Shown: one piece after another, positions 7,217 through 14,838 of the stretch | How the letters are laid out: each line of letters starts with the position of its first letter | Numbering within the stretch: position 1 is the first letter of the stretch | DNA from: Clostridia bacterium | GTDB taxonomy: Bacteria; Bacillota_A; Clostridia; Oscillospirales; CAG-272 | Assembly: GCA_017414605.1 (NCBI GenBank) | Contig: JAFQLG010000014.1 | Coordinates: 1-18,950 of the forward strand | Direction of reading: 5' to 3' | Length of the DNA: 18,950 nucleotides | Made by a program: the position numbers and the translations under genes | Notes under the pieces: generated by a model | Seen by the model: the letters and a program-made list of their open reading frames with translations, nothing else | Databases searched by the model: none | Told to the model about the DNA's origin: nothing

Positions 7217-8272
7217 TTATCCCACGATATCTACCCAGCGTCTTTCCTCTGCCGATTTGATAATAGCGTCAACTATAAGCTGGCCCTGAGCTCCGTGCTC
7301 AAGAGTGGGGAATATGTCGTCCACCTTGCCGCATAGCGCATTGACGAATGCCTGCTCTTGATCGAGATAAAATTCGCGCGGCACGTCAACCGTCTTAAAG
7401 GAGAGGTTTTTGACGTCGCCCTCTCCCGTGCATATGCCGAGGATCTCGGGGTGATCGAGGTCAAAGGAGATGGCTCCGCGCGTTCCGTAAACGTCGTATC
7501 TTATAGTGTTGGCATGACCTGCCGCCGCGCGGGTTATACAAAACGTACCCTGGGCGCCCGAGGAGAACTCCGCCAAAAAGCCGCACTGGTCATCGGTTTG
7601 AACGGGCGCGATTTCGTCGCTGTCAAGACGGCGGCGCTCTTTTACGATGATGGATTGAGTTGCAACAAGGCTTGTGATGTTGCCTGCGAGCAGTTGGGCG
7701 AGGTCTATAAGGTGAACGGCGAGGTCGCCGATAACACCCGAGCCTGCACATTCCTTGACAAAGCGCCATTCAAGACGGCGTCCCTCCCAGAGTGCGCTGT
7801 TTTTGAGATAAGCAACGTTCAGTCCGGTTATTTCTCCGAGCGCGCCCGAGTCGACCAGGTGCTTTGCGTAGCGCACCGCGGGCTTGAAGCGGTAAGAAAA
7901 GCAGGTCATGTTGGGACGCGCTACGTTCTTTGATGCGTCCACGATATCAAGAGCCTCTTTGTAACTCATGGCGATTGGCTTTTCAAGATTTATAGGCTTG
8001 CCTGCCTCGAGCGCCGCGATAGCCATTTGTGCGTGCAGATAGTTGGGGGTGCATATCTCAACCGCCTCAACGTCGGTGTCGGCGATAAGCTCCTTGTAGT
8101 CGGAGTAGCATTTTTCGGCAGGGAGGTGAAGCTTTGCGTTCTTTGCCTCAATAGCCGCGGGATTTATGTCGCATATTGCAACGATTTCAGCGTTTTCGCA
8201 GTTCAGAAGCTCTGCTATGTGCTTGTTGGCAATACCGCCAACACCTATTATTCCTATTTTAACCTTTTTCAT
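7217..8272 (-). CDS. Gfo/Idh/MocA-family dehydrogenase (second copy)
   Basis: A 351-residue oxidoreductase with N-terminal Rossmann fold IGIIGVGGIANKH (G10-V-G12), the LEKPIAMSYKEA active-site Lys motif, and the SGVIGDLAVHLIDLAQLL segment with the conserved Asp and His of the C-terminal domain. It oxidises or reduces a hydroxyl of a sugar or cyclitol with NAD(P). The start is ATG 8272, because GTGAGGT (minus strand, 8281-8287) is 8 bases upstream; a longer GTG start at 8287 would lie within that site. Last gene of the minus-strand operon, 18 bases after the ThuA-like gene. ThuA plus Gfo/Idh/MocA pairs are common in 3-keto-disaccharide and related sugar-oxidation clusters, which suggests these two act on the same keto-sugar chemistry. 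Confidence 0.92.
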   Translation of the reverse strand: MKKVKIGIIGVGGIANKHIAELLNCENAEIVAICDINPAAIEAKNAKLHLPAEKCYSDYKELIADTDVEAVEICTPNYLHAQMAIAALEAGKPINLEKPIAMSYKEALDIVDASKNVARPNMTCFSYRFKPAVRYAKHLVDSGALGEITGLNVAYLKNSALWEGRRLEWRFVKECAGSGVIGDLAVHLIDLAQLLAGNITSLVATQSIIVKERRRLDSDEIAPVQTDDQCGFLAEFSSGAQGTFCITRAAAGHANTIRYDVYGTRGAISFDLDHPEILGICTGEGDVKNLSFKTVDVPREFYLDQEQAFVNALCGKVDDIFPTLEHGAQGQLIVDAIIKSAEERRWVDIVG

Positions 8273-8290
8273 ATCAAAAGACCTCACAAA

Positions 8291-9058
8291 TTACTTTACG
8301 GGGGGATGATATTCGTCCGAGTTATCCGCCATCCTTACGTTTTCAAGCGGCTTTGCAAAGTGACCGAGCGTGGGCTTTGGACCGCCTGAGGGCTGCGCCC
8401 ATCTTACCGCGTTGGCAAGTATCTGTCTTATATCCTTGCGGTAGTAGATAGGATAAGCCTCGTGGCCCGAGCGGAAATAGAATACCTTGCCCATTCCGCG
8501 TTTCCAGCAGCAGCCGCTGCGGAACACCTCGCCGCCCGAGAACCAGCTTACGAAAACAAGCTCGTCGGGAGTGGGGATCTCAAAGCGCTCGCCATACGTT
8601 TCTTCTTGCTCGATTTCAATATATTCGGGGAGATCTCTCGCGATGGGGTGAGAGGGCTCGATTACCCAGATGCGCTCTTTTTCGTCGTTTTCTCTCCACT
8701 TTGAACGGCAGACCGTGCCCATAAGTCTTACAAAGGGCTTTGAAAGGTGTCCTGAGTGAAGAACGATAAGTCCCATGCCCTCAAGCACGCGCTTTTGAAC
8801 TCTTTCGGCGATCTCGTCGGGAACGTCGGAGTGCTTTATGTGACCCCACCAGATAAGAACGTCCGTGTCGTCAAGAACTTCTTTTGTAAGTCCGCATTCG
8901 GGCATATCGAGCGTTGCACATCTGACGGTAAAGTCTTCGTGCTCCAAAAGTCCTTCGGCAATAGCCGAGTGAATACCATTGGGGTAGACCTTTGCGATCT
9001 TTTGGCTATCTCTTTCGTGGAAATATTCGTTCCACACGGTTACTCTGATCTTTTCCAT
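8291..9058 (-). CDS. ThuA-like (trehalose utilisation) protein
   Basis: A 255-residue protein of the ThuA family, a class I glutamine-amidotransferase-like fold. Recognised by [13 protein letters not shown] (68-79), the [14 protein letters not shown] strand-turn (96-109), and a C-terminal [19 protein letters not shown] segment with the conserved Gly-His. ThuA proteins accompany sugar dehydrogenases that make 3-keto sugars; their exact reaction is uncertain. No signal peptide, so cytosolic. AAGGAG precedes the ATG, 22 bases after the fucose-isomerase-like gene. The closing Pro-rich tail ([19 protein letters not shown]) extends beyond the core domain. Function in this pathway is inferred from neighbours only. 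Confidence 0.88.
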   Translation of the reverse strand: MEKIRVTVWNEYFHERDSQKIAKVYPNGIHSAIAEGLLEHEDFTVRCATLDMPECGLTKEVLDDTDVLIWWGHIKHSDVPDEIAERVQKRVLEGMGLIVLHSGHLSKPFVRLMGTVCRSKWRENDEKERIWVIEPSHPIARDLPEYIEIEQEETYGERFEIPTPDELVFVSWFSGGEVFRSGCCWKRGMGKVFYFRSGHEAYPIYYRKDIRQILANAVRWAQPSGGPKPTLGHFAKPLENVRMADNSDEYHPPVK

Positions 9059-9080
9059 TTTAGTTCTCCTTATAAAGAGT

Positions 9081-10484
9081 TTATTTTACCGAATCAAGAT
9101 GAAGATTGGGGAAGTATTTGCAGAATTCTGCTATCTCGCGAGTGTAGTCGCCCTCCATCTCAACAAAGTGGTGTATGTATGGACCGTCAAGAAGCTTGGC
9201 TTCAACCGCCTGCAAGTCCTCAAACTCGCCCCAAATATAGCTTCCGTGAGTGATGGGACCCTCGGTGGTGTGACACTTTAAGGGAAGAATTACGTATCTT
9301 CCACCTTCCTCACGGTCTATCCTTGCCGCGGTGTACTCGCCGTCACGCGCTCTGAGCCAAACGCGCTGATTGACAAGTCGTGCTTCGGTGCCGGGTGCCT
9401 TGCTGGATGCGGGGAAGGGACCGCAATGCCAAAGCAGCTCGGCGTTTTTATTTTCGGGGTGACGGACTGTGAATTCTCCAAAGAGAGGAAGCTTTTCGCC
9501 AAGCGTTGCACTCTTTAAGAGAGCCATGGTCATGGCGCAGTGAACGTCGCTCTCGCAGGACATAAGATAGCCCATTTCGTTGAGGAGTGCAAATGCCGCG
9601 CAGGGAGCAAGACCGTCAAACATAATGGGCGTTGCCGTCCAGCATTCCGCACTCATTACGTCCAGCTTATATTCCTCAAAAAGATGCTTGTAGACCGCAA
9701 CCAGAGTTGCCATGGGCTTTATGTATCTGGGTGTAAGGTCGTCAAGCTTGAAGTTGTGGGTAAAATACTTTTCATACTCTGCGATCTCGTCGGCGTAAAG
9801 CTCTGGAGCTGACTTCATTCTTTGCTGGAAGATGGCAAAGTTTATGGGAATTATGCGTACGCCAAACTGTTCCATAAGCTCACCCTCGTTGCAAATGACC
9901 GAGTAGAAGGGAATGGGACGGGTTCCCACCTGACCTATGCGCAGGCCATTGAAGTTCTTTACCATGCAGGCTACGCGAACGAAGCGCAAAAATGCGTCTT
10001 TGAATTCCTCGTCTTCAACGCGGCAGGAGGGCACGTGAGAGAAGGGAACGCGGCATCTCTGGAGCTGACGTGAAAGACCGAAAAGACCGCACTGTGAGTC
10101 GGTGGGGCGCATGCCGTCAACGTAATATTCGTCGTCAAGGGGCGCCCAGATAAGAACGGGCTTGCCGAGCTCGCGCGCGATGTCGGCTGCAGCCTCCTCG
10201 TTACCGAAGTTGCAGTTGATGAGCATAACTGCATCAACCTTTTCAGCCTTGAAGCGCTCTACCGTTTCAGTGGCACTTGCGTCGTCAAAAATGAGGTCGT
10301 TGATTCCAAGACCGCGAGTATCAACAAAGGTCACGGTTTCGGTGGTAAAATTGTTCTCAATGTAGTCTAGGATCTTCTTGCCTCTTTGCTCGGCAGAATA
10401 CCAGTTCCAGCACGTTCCGCGAGGACGGTCGGTGGTGTTTCTTCTCATTGCGACAAGACCTATTTTTAATTTGTAGTCAAGCAT
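9081..10484 (-). CDS. L-fucose/L-arabinose isomerase-like protein
   Basis: A 467-residue protein of the FucI/AraA-like isomerase superfamily. The N-terminal flavodoxin-like domains include [12 protein letters not shown] and [18 protein letters not shown]. The metal-site acids appear as Glu280 in MSAECWTA and Asp313 in [10 protein letters not shown], the latter followed by a C-terminal barrel. His353 (LLWHCGPF) and His438/His439 (YIHHFVE) are candidates for the remaining ligand and base. It lacks the close sequence of true FucI, which is near 590 residues, so it belongs to the shorter uncharacterised branch. Likely reaction: aldose to ketose isomerisation feeding the FGGY or PfkB kinase. A strong AAGGGAG site precedes the ATG, 24 bases after the ETF gene. 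Confidence 0.85.
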   Translation of the reverse strand: MLDYKLKIGLVAMRRNTTDRPRGTCWNWYSAEQRGKKILDYIENNFTTETVTFVDTRGLGINDLIFDDASATETVERFKAEKVDAVMLINCNFGNEEAAADIARELGKPVLIWAPLDDEYYVDGMRPTDSQCGLFGLSRQLQRCRVPFSHVPSCRVEDEEFKDAFLRFVRVACMVKNFNGLRIGQVGTRPIPFYSVICNEGELMEQFGVRIIPINFAIFQQRMKSAPELYADEIAEYEKYFTHNFKLDDLTPRYIKPMATLVAVYKHLFEEYKLDVMSAECWTATPIMFDGLAPCAAFALLNEMGYLMSCESDVHCAMTMALLKSATLGEKLPLFGEFTVRHPENKNAELLWHCGPFPASSKAPGTEARLVNQRVWLRARDGEYTAARIDREEGGRYVILPLKCHTTEGPITHGSYIWGEFEDLQAVEAKLLDGPYIHHFVEMEGDYTREIAEFCKYFPNLHLDSVK

Positions 10485-10508
10485 ATTTTTATCTCCCTTT
10501 CAGTAGAG

Positions 10509-11882
10509 TTAAAATTCATCAATTATGCCGTAGTCGGCGTATTCGAATATGGGGGCATCGGGGTCGGGATTTACGGCAATTACCGTTGCCGAGCGATCCA
10601 TGCCTACAATATGATGGACGGCGCCCGAAATGCCAACGGCGACGTAAACTGAGGGGCTTACCGTTTTGCCTGTAAGTCCAATTTGTTCGTCGTATCGGGC
10701 GTATCCGTTGTCCACGAGCTTGCGCGATGCGCCAAAATCTGCACCTACGGATCTACACAGTGCGCGAATATCGTCAAGCCGATCTTTCACGCCATAGCCT
10801 GCGGCAATTATTACGTCGCTTTGCCTTGCGCTTTGCGTCCGCACTGTGGCAAGGGCGGGGGAGGTAAGGCTCTTTATTTTTGCGATGACGCTACCCGAAA
10901 GCGCGGGGCGGTACATGATGAGCCGATCTTGCTCACATTCAAGACGAGTGCAGTCGGCGCAAAGTCCGAGTCCCAGCCTTGCCGCGACCTGCGCGGCAGT
11001 CCTTGCCGAGCGTGTGTCGCACGCGAATAAGACTGCGTTGGGATGCAGGTCTTCGATTTTTTTGCATATCTCGTCAGCCGTGGCGTCGCCCAGCACCGTT
11101 ATGTTGTCACAAACCGATGCGGCGTAAGGCTCACAGCCTTTGCCAACGGTTAATACACAGTTCAGCTTTTGTTGTGAGGTTGTATCGGGCGTGAGCTGCT
11201 CGCGATTTTTGTTTATGCTTTGGGCGATAATGCCCTCAAGCTCACCGCGGCCGATAAATTTGCATTTTCTCTTGCCCGATGTGTTTTCAAAGATTTTCAG
11301 AACGCGTGTCGGTGAGCCTGCAAGTCCGCAAAGGGATGAATCCGCGCCTATATCGGCGGCATTCCACACCAAAAGCTCGCCGCATTTTGAACTGATTCGC
11401 GGAAAACGGAGCGTGTTTATACGCTCAACCGTGATCAGAGCCGGAAAGCCTTGGACTTGCTCACCCTCGTCTCGAGTGGTACAGAAGATGTTGCTTTCGG
11501 TTACCCTGTCAATGCTCATCACGTTATTGATGATTCCGTAGCCCAAAAGCTCGGATAGCATTATAGGTGTTTGTCCCGTGTCGCCTATAAGCGTTTGTCT
11601 TCCGCAAAGCACAAGGTCGGGCTCCAGCTTTTTAACAGCCAAAGCCAAGGTGCGCGCCGTTGCAAGCGTATCGGCTCCCGCAAATGCGTTGTCGCAAAGA
11701 AGGATAGCCTTTTTCGCGCCGAGCCTGGTCAACTTTAAGAGCAGGTCTTGCGCTGCGGCGGGACCCATAGACAAAAGCGTTATTTCAGCGCCGTCTATGC
11801 GTAAGGCCGCCTCGTATGCGCAGGCGTCAAAGGGACTTATGCTTCCGTCCTGCCCCTGTCTTATACAAACAGTTATCTTCAT
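10509..11882 (-). CDS. Single-chain electron transfer flavoprotein: EtfB fused to a short EtfA
   Basis: One 457-residue chain joins both ETF subunits. Residues 1 to about 215 are EtfB-like: MKITVCIRQ, SPFDACAYEAALRI, AFAGADTLATARTLA, LVLCGRQTLIGDTGQTP, and the GSPTRV end motif. Residues about 235-457 are EtfA-like: ARLGLGLCADCTRLE, then the FAD domain with GLTGKTVSPSVYVAVGISG (about 402-420), AVHHIVGM and DPDAPIFEYADYGI. Separate subunits normally total near 590 residues; the missing length is in the N-terminal part of EtfA. FAD in the C-terminal domain would accept electrons from a partner dehydrogenase, here most likely the FAD oxidase/Fe-S pair of the same operon. Its ATG overlaps the FGGY kinase stop (ATGA). 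Whether it bifurcates electrons cannot be told. Confidence 0.9.
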   Translation of the reverse strand: MKITVCIRQGQDGSISPFDACAYEAALRIDGAEITLLSMGPAAAQDLLLKLTRLGAKKAILLCDNAFAGADTLATARTLALAVKKLEPDLVLCGRQTLIGDTGQTPIMLSELLGYGIINNVMSIDRVTESNIFCTTRDEGEQVQGFPALITVERINTLRFPRISSKCGELLVWNAADIGADSSLCGLAGSPTRVLKIFENTSGKRKCKFIGRGELEGIIAQSINKNREQLTPDTTSQQKLNCVLTVGKGCEPYAASVCDNITVLGDATADEICKKIEDLHPNAVLFACDTRSARTAAQVAARLGLGLCADCTRLECEQDRLIMYRPALSGSVIAKIKSLTSPALATVRTQSARQSDVIIAAGYGVKDRLDDIRALCRSVGADFGASRKLVDNGYARYDEQIGLTGKTVSPSVYVAVGISGAVHHIVGMDRSATVIAVNPDPDAPIFEYADYGIIDEF

Positions 11883-12613
11883 AGCTCGTCATCCTTGTAG
11901 ACGGGCGCTAACGCATCGTGTATAGCCTTGTATTTTTTGTATAGCTTTTGATATTTTTCGTGATTTTTGGGGTCGGGATAGGTTACGTCGGCTTTCTTTA
12001 CGCAAATGCGCACCGCATCCTTCGCATCATTAAAGATTCCAACCGCAATACCGGCAAGCATTGCCGAACCGAGAGAGGAATCGGAGCTTTCGGTGGTGTG
12101 TAATGCGATACCGAGCGCGTCTGACGTTATCCTGCGCCAAAGCTTGCCCTTTGCGCCGCCACCTATGACCGTGGCATACGACTTATGCTCAACGCCAAGA
12201 CCGTCAAGATAGTTCTTGCAATCAAGCAGGGAAAGGGATACTCCCTCAAGTACGGCGCGGGTAAAGTGAGCGCGCGTATGTGTTGCGCGCATGCCGGTAA
12301 AGCTGGCGCACAGCTGAGGATCGGCGTAAGGAGTAAGCTCGCCGTTCAGGTGGGGAAGAAAAACAAGTCCGTCCGCGCCGACGGGGATCGCTTCGGCAGC
12401 CTCGTCCAGCTCCGAGTATTCTCCGCCGAACGTGTCTCTGTACCAGCGATATGATGCCGCCGCAGCCTTGGTAGCCGTTCCGGGATACCAAAGACCGTCT
12501 ATTACGTGTGAATAGTTAACTATGTGTCTATCGGGAATGGGAGCATCGGTTATTACGCATATTCTGCCAGCGGTTGCCAGCTTTACGGTCATGTCTCCCG
12601 CTTCAATCGCACC
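11879..12613 (-). CDS. FGGY-family carbohydrate kinase, C-terminal part (downstream of in-frame TAG)
   Basis: This stretch continues the FGGY kinase in the same frame directly after a TAG at 12614-12616. It carries the C-terminal ATP-binding domain: VKLATAGRICVITD, SHVIDGLWYPGTATK, SYRWYRDTFGG, IGGGAKGKLWRRI and the adenine-region GSAMLAGIAVG. Joined to the part before TAG it gives a normal-length kinase of about 491 residues. An internal ATG at 12592-12590 is preceded by GGGAG, only two bases away, so reinitiation there is conceivable and would yield a 237-residue fragment. Its stop overlaps the ETF start by four bases. Function depends on TAG readthrough, a two-chain enzyme, or correction of a sequencing error. 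Confidence 0.85.
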   Translation of the reverse strand, partial: GAIEAGDMTVKLATAGRICVITDAPIPDRHIVNYSHVIDGLWYPGTATKAAAASYRWYRDTFGGEYSELDEAAEAIPVGADGLVFLPHLNGELTPYADPQLCASFTGMRATHTRAHFTRAVLEGVSLSLLDCKNYLDGLGVEHKSYATVIGGGAKGKLWRRITSDALGIALHTTESSDSSLGSAMLAGIAVGIFNDAKDAVRICVKKADVTYPDPKNHEKYQKLYKKYKAIHDALAPVYKDDEL

Positions 12614-12616
12614 CTA
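12614..12616 (-). other. In-frame TAG codon interrupting the FGGY kinase
   Basis: On the minus strand the frame reads GAG ATA TTT GAC TAG GGT GCG ATT GAA, so the protein is ...VMEIFD*GAIEAGD.... No bases are gained or lost: the family sequence continues without a shift. No other complete gene in the window ends in TAG; all use TAA or TGA. Confidence 0.95.
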
Positions 12617-13354
12617 GTCAAATATCTCCATTACCGTGTCAGTGGTACCACAAATTACGGGAGTGCCCGTGACAAGTCCGGTCGCCTCAGCCGCTTTGTC
12701 GGTGACACCGCCTATGACGTCGGTGGGCTTTACTATGGGCGGAAGAGCTGCCATGTCGATGCCGCAAAGAGAGCAAAGATGCTCGTCGTAGCGCATATTG
12801 ACACAGTCAAAGAGCATGCTGCCCTCCGCCTCAATATAGTCGGTACAAAAAACACCCGTGAGGAAATATCTTATGTAATCCTTTTCAAAAAAGAGCTTTC
12901 CTATTTTTGAGTAAAGCTCGGGCTCGCGCTCCGAAAGCCACAAAAGCTGGGGAAGCGTCCATATCGTGTCGGGCTTATGATGAGTTTTTATGAATATCTC
13001 ATCGCCGTGCTGCTCCAAGAGATATTGGGCCTGACCGCGGCTTCTTGAATCGGTCCAATGGATCGCGTTACGCAGGGGGACTGCGTTTTTGTCGCAGGGC
13101 AGGAAGGTATGCGTTGCCGAGTCAATGGCGATAGCCGCAATTTCGTCGGGGGAAACGCCGCTTTTCTGAAGAATTGACCTTGTGTTTTTGCATAGAGCAT
13201 TCAGCCAATCCGCGGGGTCTTGCTCGCACGCACCCTGCTCGGGATAAAGCGTGGGATATTCAACTGTGTTTTGCGCGACTATGCTTCCGCCCTCGCAAAG
13301 CAGGGTGGCTTTAGATGCGCCGCCGCCAAAGTCTATTCCAAGCAAATATCTCAT
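12614..13354 (-). CDS. FGGY-family carbohydrate kinase, N-terminal part (ends at in-frame TAG)
   Basis: 246 residues of the substrate-binding half of an FGGY kinase (xylulose/fuculose/glycerol kinase superfamily), which phosphorylates a sugar with ATP. Visible are the first phosphate-loop GIDFGGGASKATLL (5-18), IAIDSATHTFLP, AIHWTDSRSRGQ, WTLPQLLWLS, EKDYIRYFLTG and GTPVICGTTDTVMEIFD at the break. The ATG is preceded by GGGAG and lies 15 bases after the DUF4867-like stop. Wording resembles xylulokinase-type members, but the sugar cannot be assigned. With a fucose-isomerase-like gene and an aldolase in the same operon, a ketose made by the isomerase is the likely substrate. The chain would be inactive if it stopped at TAG, since the ATP domain lies beyond. 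Confidence 0.88.
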   Translation of the reverse strand: MRYLLGIDFGGGASKATLLCEGGSIVAQNTVEYPTLYPEQGACEQDPADWLNALCKNTRSILQKSGVSPDEIAAIAIDSATHTFLPCDKNAVPLRNAIHWTDSRSRGQAQYLLEQHGDEIFIKTHHKPDTIWTLPQLLWLSEREPELYSKIGKLFFEKDYIRYFLTGVFCTDYIEAEGSMLFDCVNMRYDEHLCSLCGIDMAALPPIVKPTDVIGGVTDKAAEATGLVTGTPVICGTTDTVMEIFD

Positions 13355-13369
13355 TAAAATTCTCCCATT

Positions 13370-14020
13370 TTAATAGTTGATCTTGTAGTTTTCTCCGTAT
13401 ATTCCGACAGCTACGCCCTTTGAAGCGAGTCCGTCGTTATCTTCGTGACAAATTATCCATTTGTTTTTGCGGAAGAGCATTTTGTCGCTAACCTTGCATT
13501 CAAGCGGGGTGTTGGTTCCTCGGGGAAGACCGACAACGCAGCCAAATCCGCCATCGTCCACTTCTATGGGACAAAAATGTGTTGTCGTGTTGTAGATTTC
13601 CAAAACAGAGCCTTGAGGCACAAAAAATGCCTTCATGTCGGCGCTGTTCAGTTTTCCGTCCCGTATGTCGCTTGTTTTTGCGAGAATGAGGACAAGAGGC
13701 GTTGTTGCAATATTCAATTCGGAGCTGTAATGCCATTCTGTTGCGCCCAAAACGGAATTGTGACCGTAGCAGTAGCCCATCTGGGTGTCAAGTGTGCCGA
13801 AAAGACGCGCGGACACCTCTTCCGATATATCAAGCGCCTCAAACGATTCAACGGACGGTGAGTAAGCGGAGCCTTCGGCAGGGAATTCAATTTTTTGCGC
13901 CGCTTTCAGTATCTCCGCCGTATCAAATCCGTCAAGAAGCTTGCCGTACGCGGCAAATTCCGTGTCGCTCACGTCGTAAAGCTTGACGGAGGGATTGAGC
14001 TTTTTCAAATTTTCAAGCAT
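13370..14020 (-). CDS. DUF4867-like protein, probable cupin fold
   Basis: A 216-residue protein that I recognise, with moderate certainty, as the DUF4867 type found beside sugar kinases and aldolases in Clostridia. It begins LKKLNPSVKLYDVSDTEFAAYGKLLDGFD and has beta-rich segments MGYCYGHNSVLGATEWHYS, FFVPQGSVLEIYNTTTHFCPIE and VVGLPRGTNTPLE. The pattern His...Glu-x-His...His resembles a cupin metal site (about HNSVLGATEWH and TTHFCP). The biochemical role is unknown; a sugar isomerase or lyase step is inferred from context. A near-palindrome overlaps its ribosome site. The gap to the upstream IolB-like gene is 26 bases, among the largest in the operon. Confidence 0.72.
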   Translation of the reverse strand: MLENLKKLNPSVKLYDVSDTEFAAYGKLLDGFDTAEILKAAQKIEFPAEGSAYSPSVESFEALDISEEVSARLFGTLDTQMGYCYGHNSVLGATEWHYSSELNIATTPLVLILAKTSDIRDGKLNSADMKAFFVPQGSVLEIYNTTTHFCPIEVDDGGFGCVVGLPRGTNTPLECKVSDKMLFRKNKWIICHEDNDGLASKGVAVGIYGENYKINY

Positions 14021-14023
14021 TTA

Positions 14024-14037
14024 TATCACCTGTGATA
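14024..14037. promoter_or_regulatory. Near-palindrome over the ribosome site of the DUF4867-like gene
   Basis: TATCAC and GTGATA arms (14024-14029 and 14032-14037) are separated by 2 bases in the 26-base gap between the IolB-like and DUF4867-like genes. The right half on the minus strand holds the ribosome site AGGTGA. With such a short gap it may be chance; an operator is possible. Confidence 0.3.
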
Positions 14038-14046
14038 AAACATAGA

Positions 14047-14838
14047 TTATTTCAGCATCCATTCGTGGTCGGGGTCATTGGAGCGGTTAAAGCCCTGATA
14101 GTCGCCCGCCATAAGCCATAATAGATAGCTCTTGTAGCCGGGGGTGGTAACGGTTGCGTGATATCCGCGCGGGAATTCAACAAGGTCGTCCTGCTTTACG
14201 CGGTAAGCCTCGTCGATCTCGCCGTCCGCGGTATAAAGACACTGGACCGCAAAGCCCTGTTCGGGCTCAAACAAAAAGTAATATATCTCCTCGGCAATGC
14301 ACTCTTGAGGCATGTTGTCCTCGTCGTGCTTATGGGGAGGAAATCCTGCCCAGTTGCCCTCGGTGCAGTAGGATTCACCAACCGTGAGTATCTTTGCGTT
14401 GGTGGTGCCGTCTATAATAAAGCTGGTCTCTCTTTCGTAGGGGATCTTGCCGAGCAGCTTGAGTGGTACACGGTCGGCGCGCAAAAGCTGGGGCATTGTA
14501 TCCTCATCAACAGGCGTTGCGCAAACGGCGATCTTGATTTTATCTATCGCCTCTATCTCGCAGGTCTGGTTTTTACCAAGATAAAAGCTCTCGGCACGTC
14601 TGTTTTCAAATACGGTCTGACGGTTACCAACGTTTTGCCAAAGCTCACCTGCAGTCTTGACGTTGCAGTGACCTTCAAGCATGATAAACGCGGTCTCCAT
14701 ACCGTTTGTATTATACTCCAAGCATTCGCCGCCGTCAAGCTCTATGATGCCGAACTCAAGCTTTTTGAGAGTACATTCTCCTATTTTGCAAAGTGGAGTA
14801 TAACCCTTTGCCGATTTATATGATTTTTTATAGTTCAT
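14047..14838 (-). CDS. iolB: IolB-like 5-deoxy-glucuronate isomerase
   Basis: A 263-residue protein of the IolB/KduI bicupin family. IolB converts 5-deoxy-D-glucuronate to 2-deoxy-5-keto-gluconate in myo-inositol breakdown. Family landmarks are GNWAGFPPHKHD (metal-binding HxH region), the acidic IAEEIYYFLFEPEQGF segment, DDLVEFPRGYHATVTTPGY with the third ligand region, and a C-terminal LLWLMAGDYQGFNRSNDPDHEWML typical of the family end. Strong AAGGAG site before the ATG, which overlaps the PfkB gene by 11 bases. Because the PfkB kinase and class II aldolase are the other two lower-pathway enzymes of inositol catabolism, the reaction fits; but the wider operon is not a standard iol cluster, so a related deoxy-keto sugar is possible. 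Confidence 0.85.
   Translation of the reverse strand: MNYKKSYKSAKGYTPLCKIGECTLKKLEFGIIELDGGECLEYNTNGMETAFIMLEGHCNVKTAGELWQNVGNRQTVFENRRAESFYLGKNQTCEIEAIDKIKIAVCATPVDEDTMPQLLRADRVPLKLLGKIPYERETSFIIDGTTNAKILTVGESYCTEGNWAGFPPHKHDEDNMPQECIAEEIYYFLFEPEQGFAVQCLYTADGEIDEAYRVKQDDLVEFPRGYHATVTTPGYKSYLLWLMAGDYQGFNRSNDPDHEWMLK

Noticed and set aside
2833..8272. The two Gfo/Idh/MocA genes as a recent duplication or repeat
   Set aside because: They differ in length (390 versus 351 residues) and in nearly all motif wording (EKPAGVYTKQ versus EKPIAMSYKEA), so they are old paralogs.
12590..12616. Frameshift as the cause of the split FGGY kinase
   Set aside because: The frame is the same on both sides of TAG and family residues continue directly (GAIEAGD then VKLATAGR), so no base was inserted or lost.
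12614..12616. Wholesale reassignment of TAG to a sense codon in this organism
   Set aside because: Only one in-frame TAG occurs across about 19 complete or partial genes, whereas reassignment would place several. Local readthrough or mutation is more likely.
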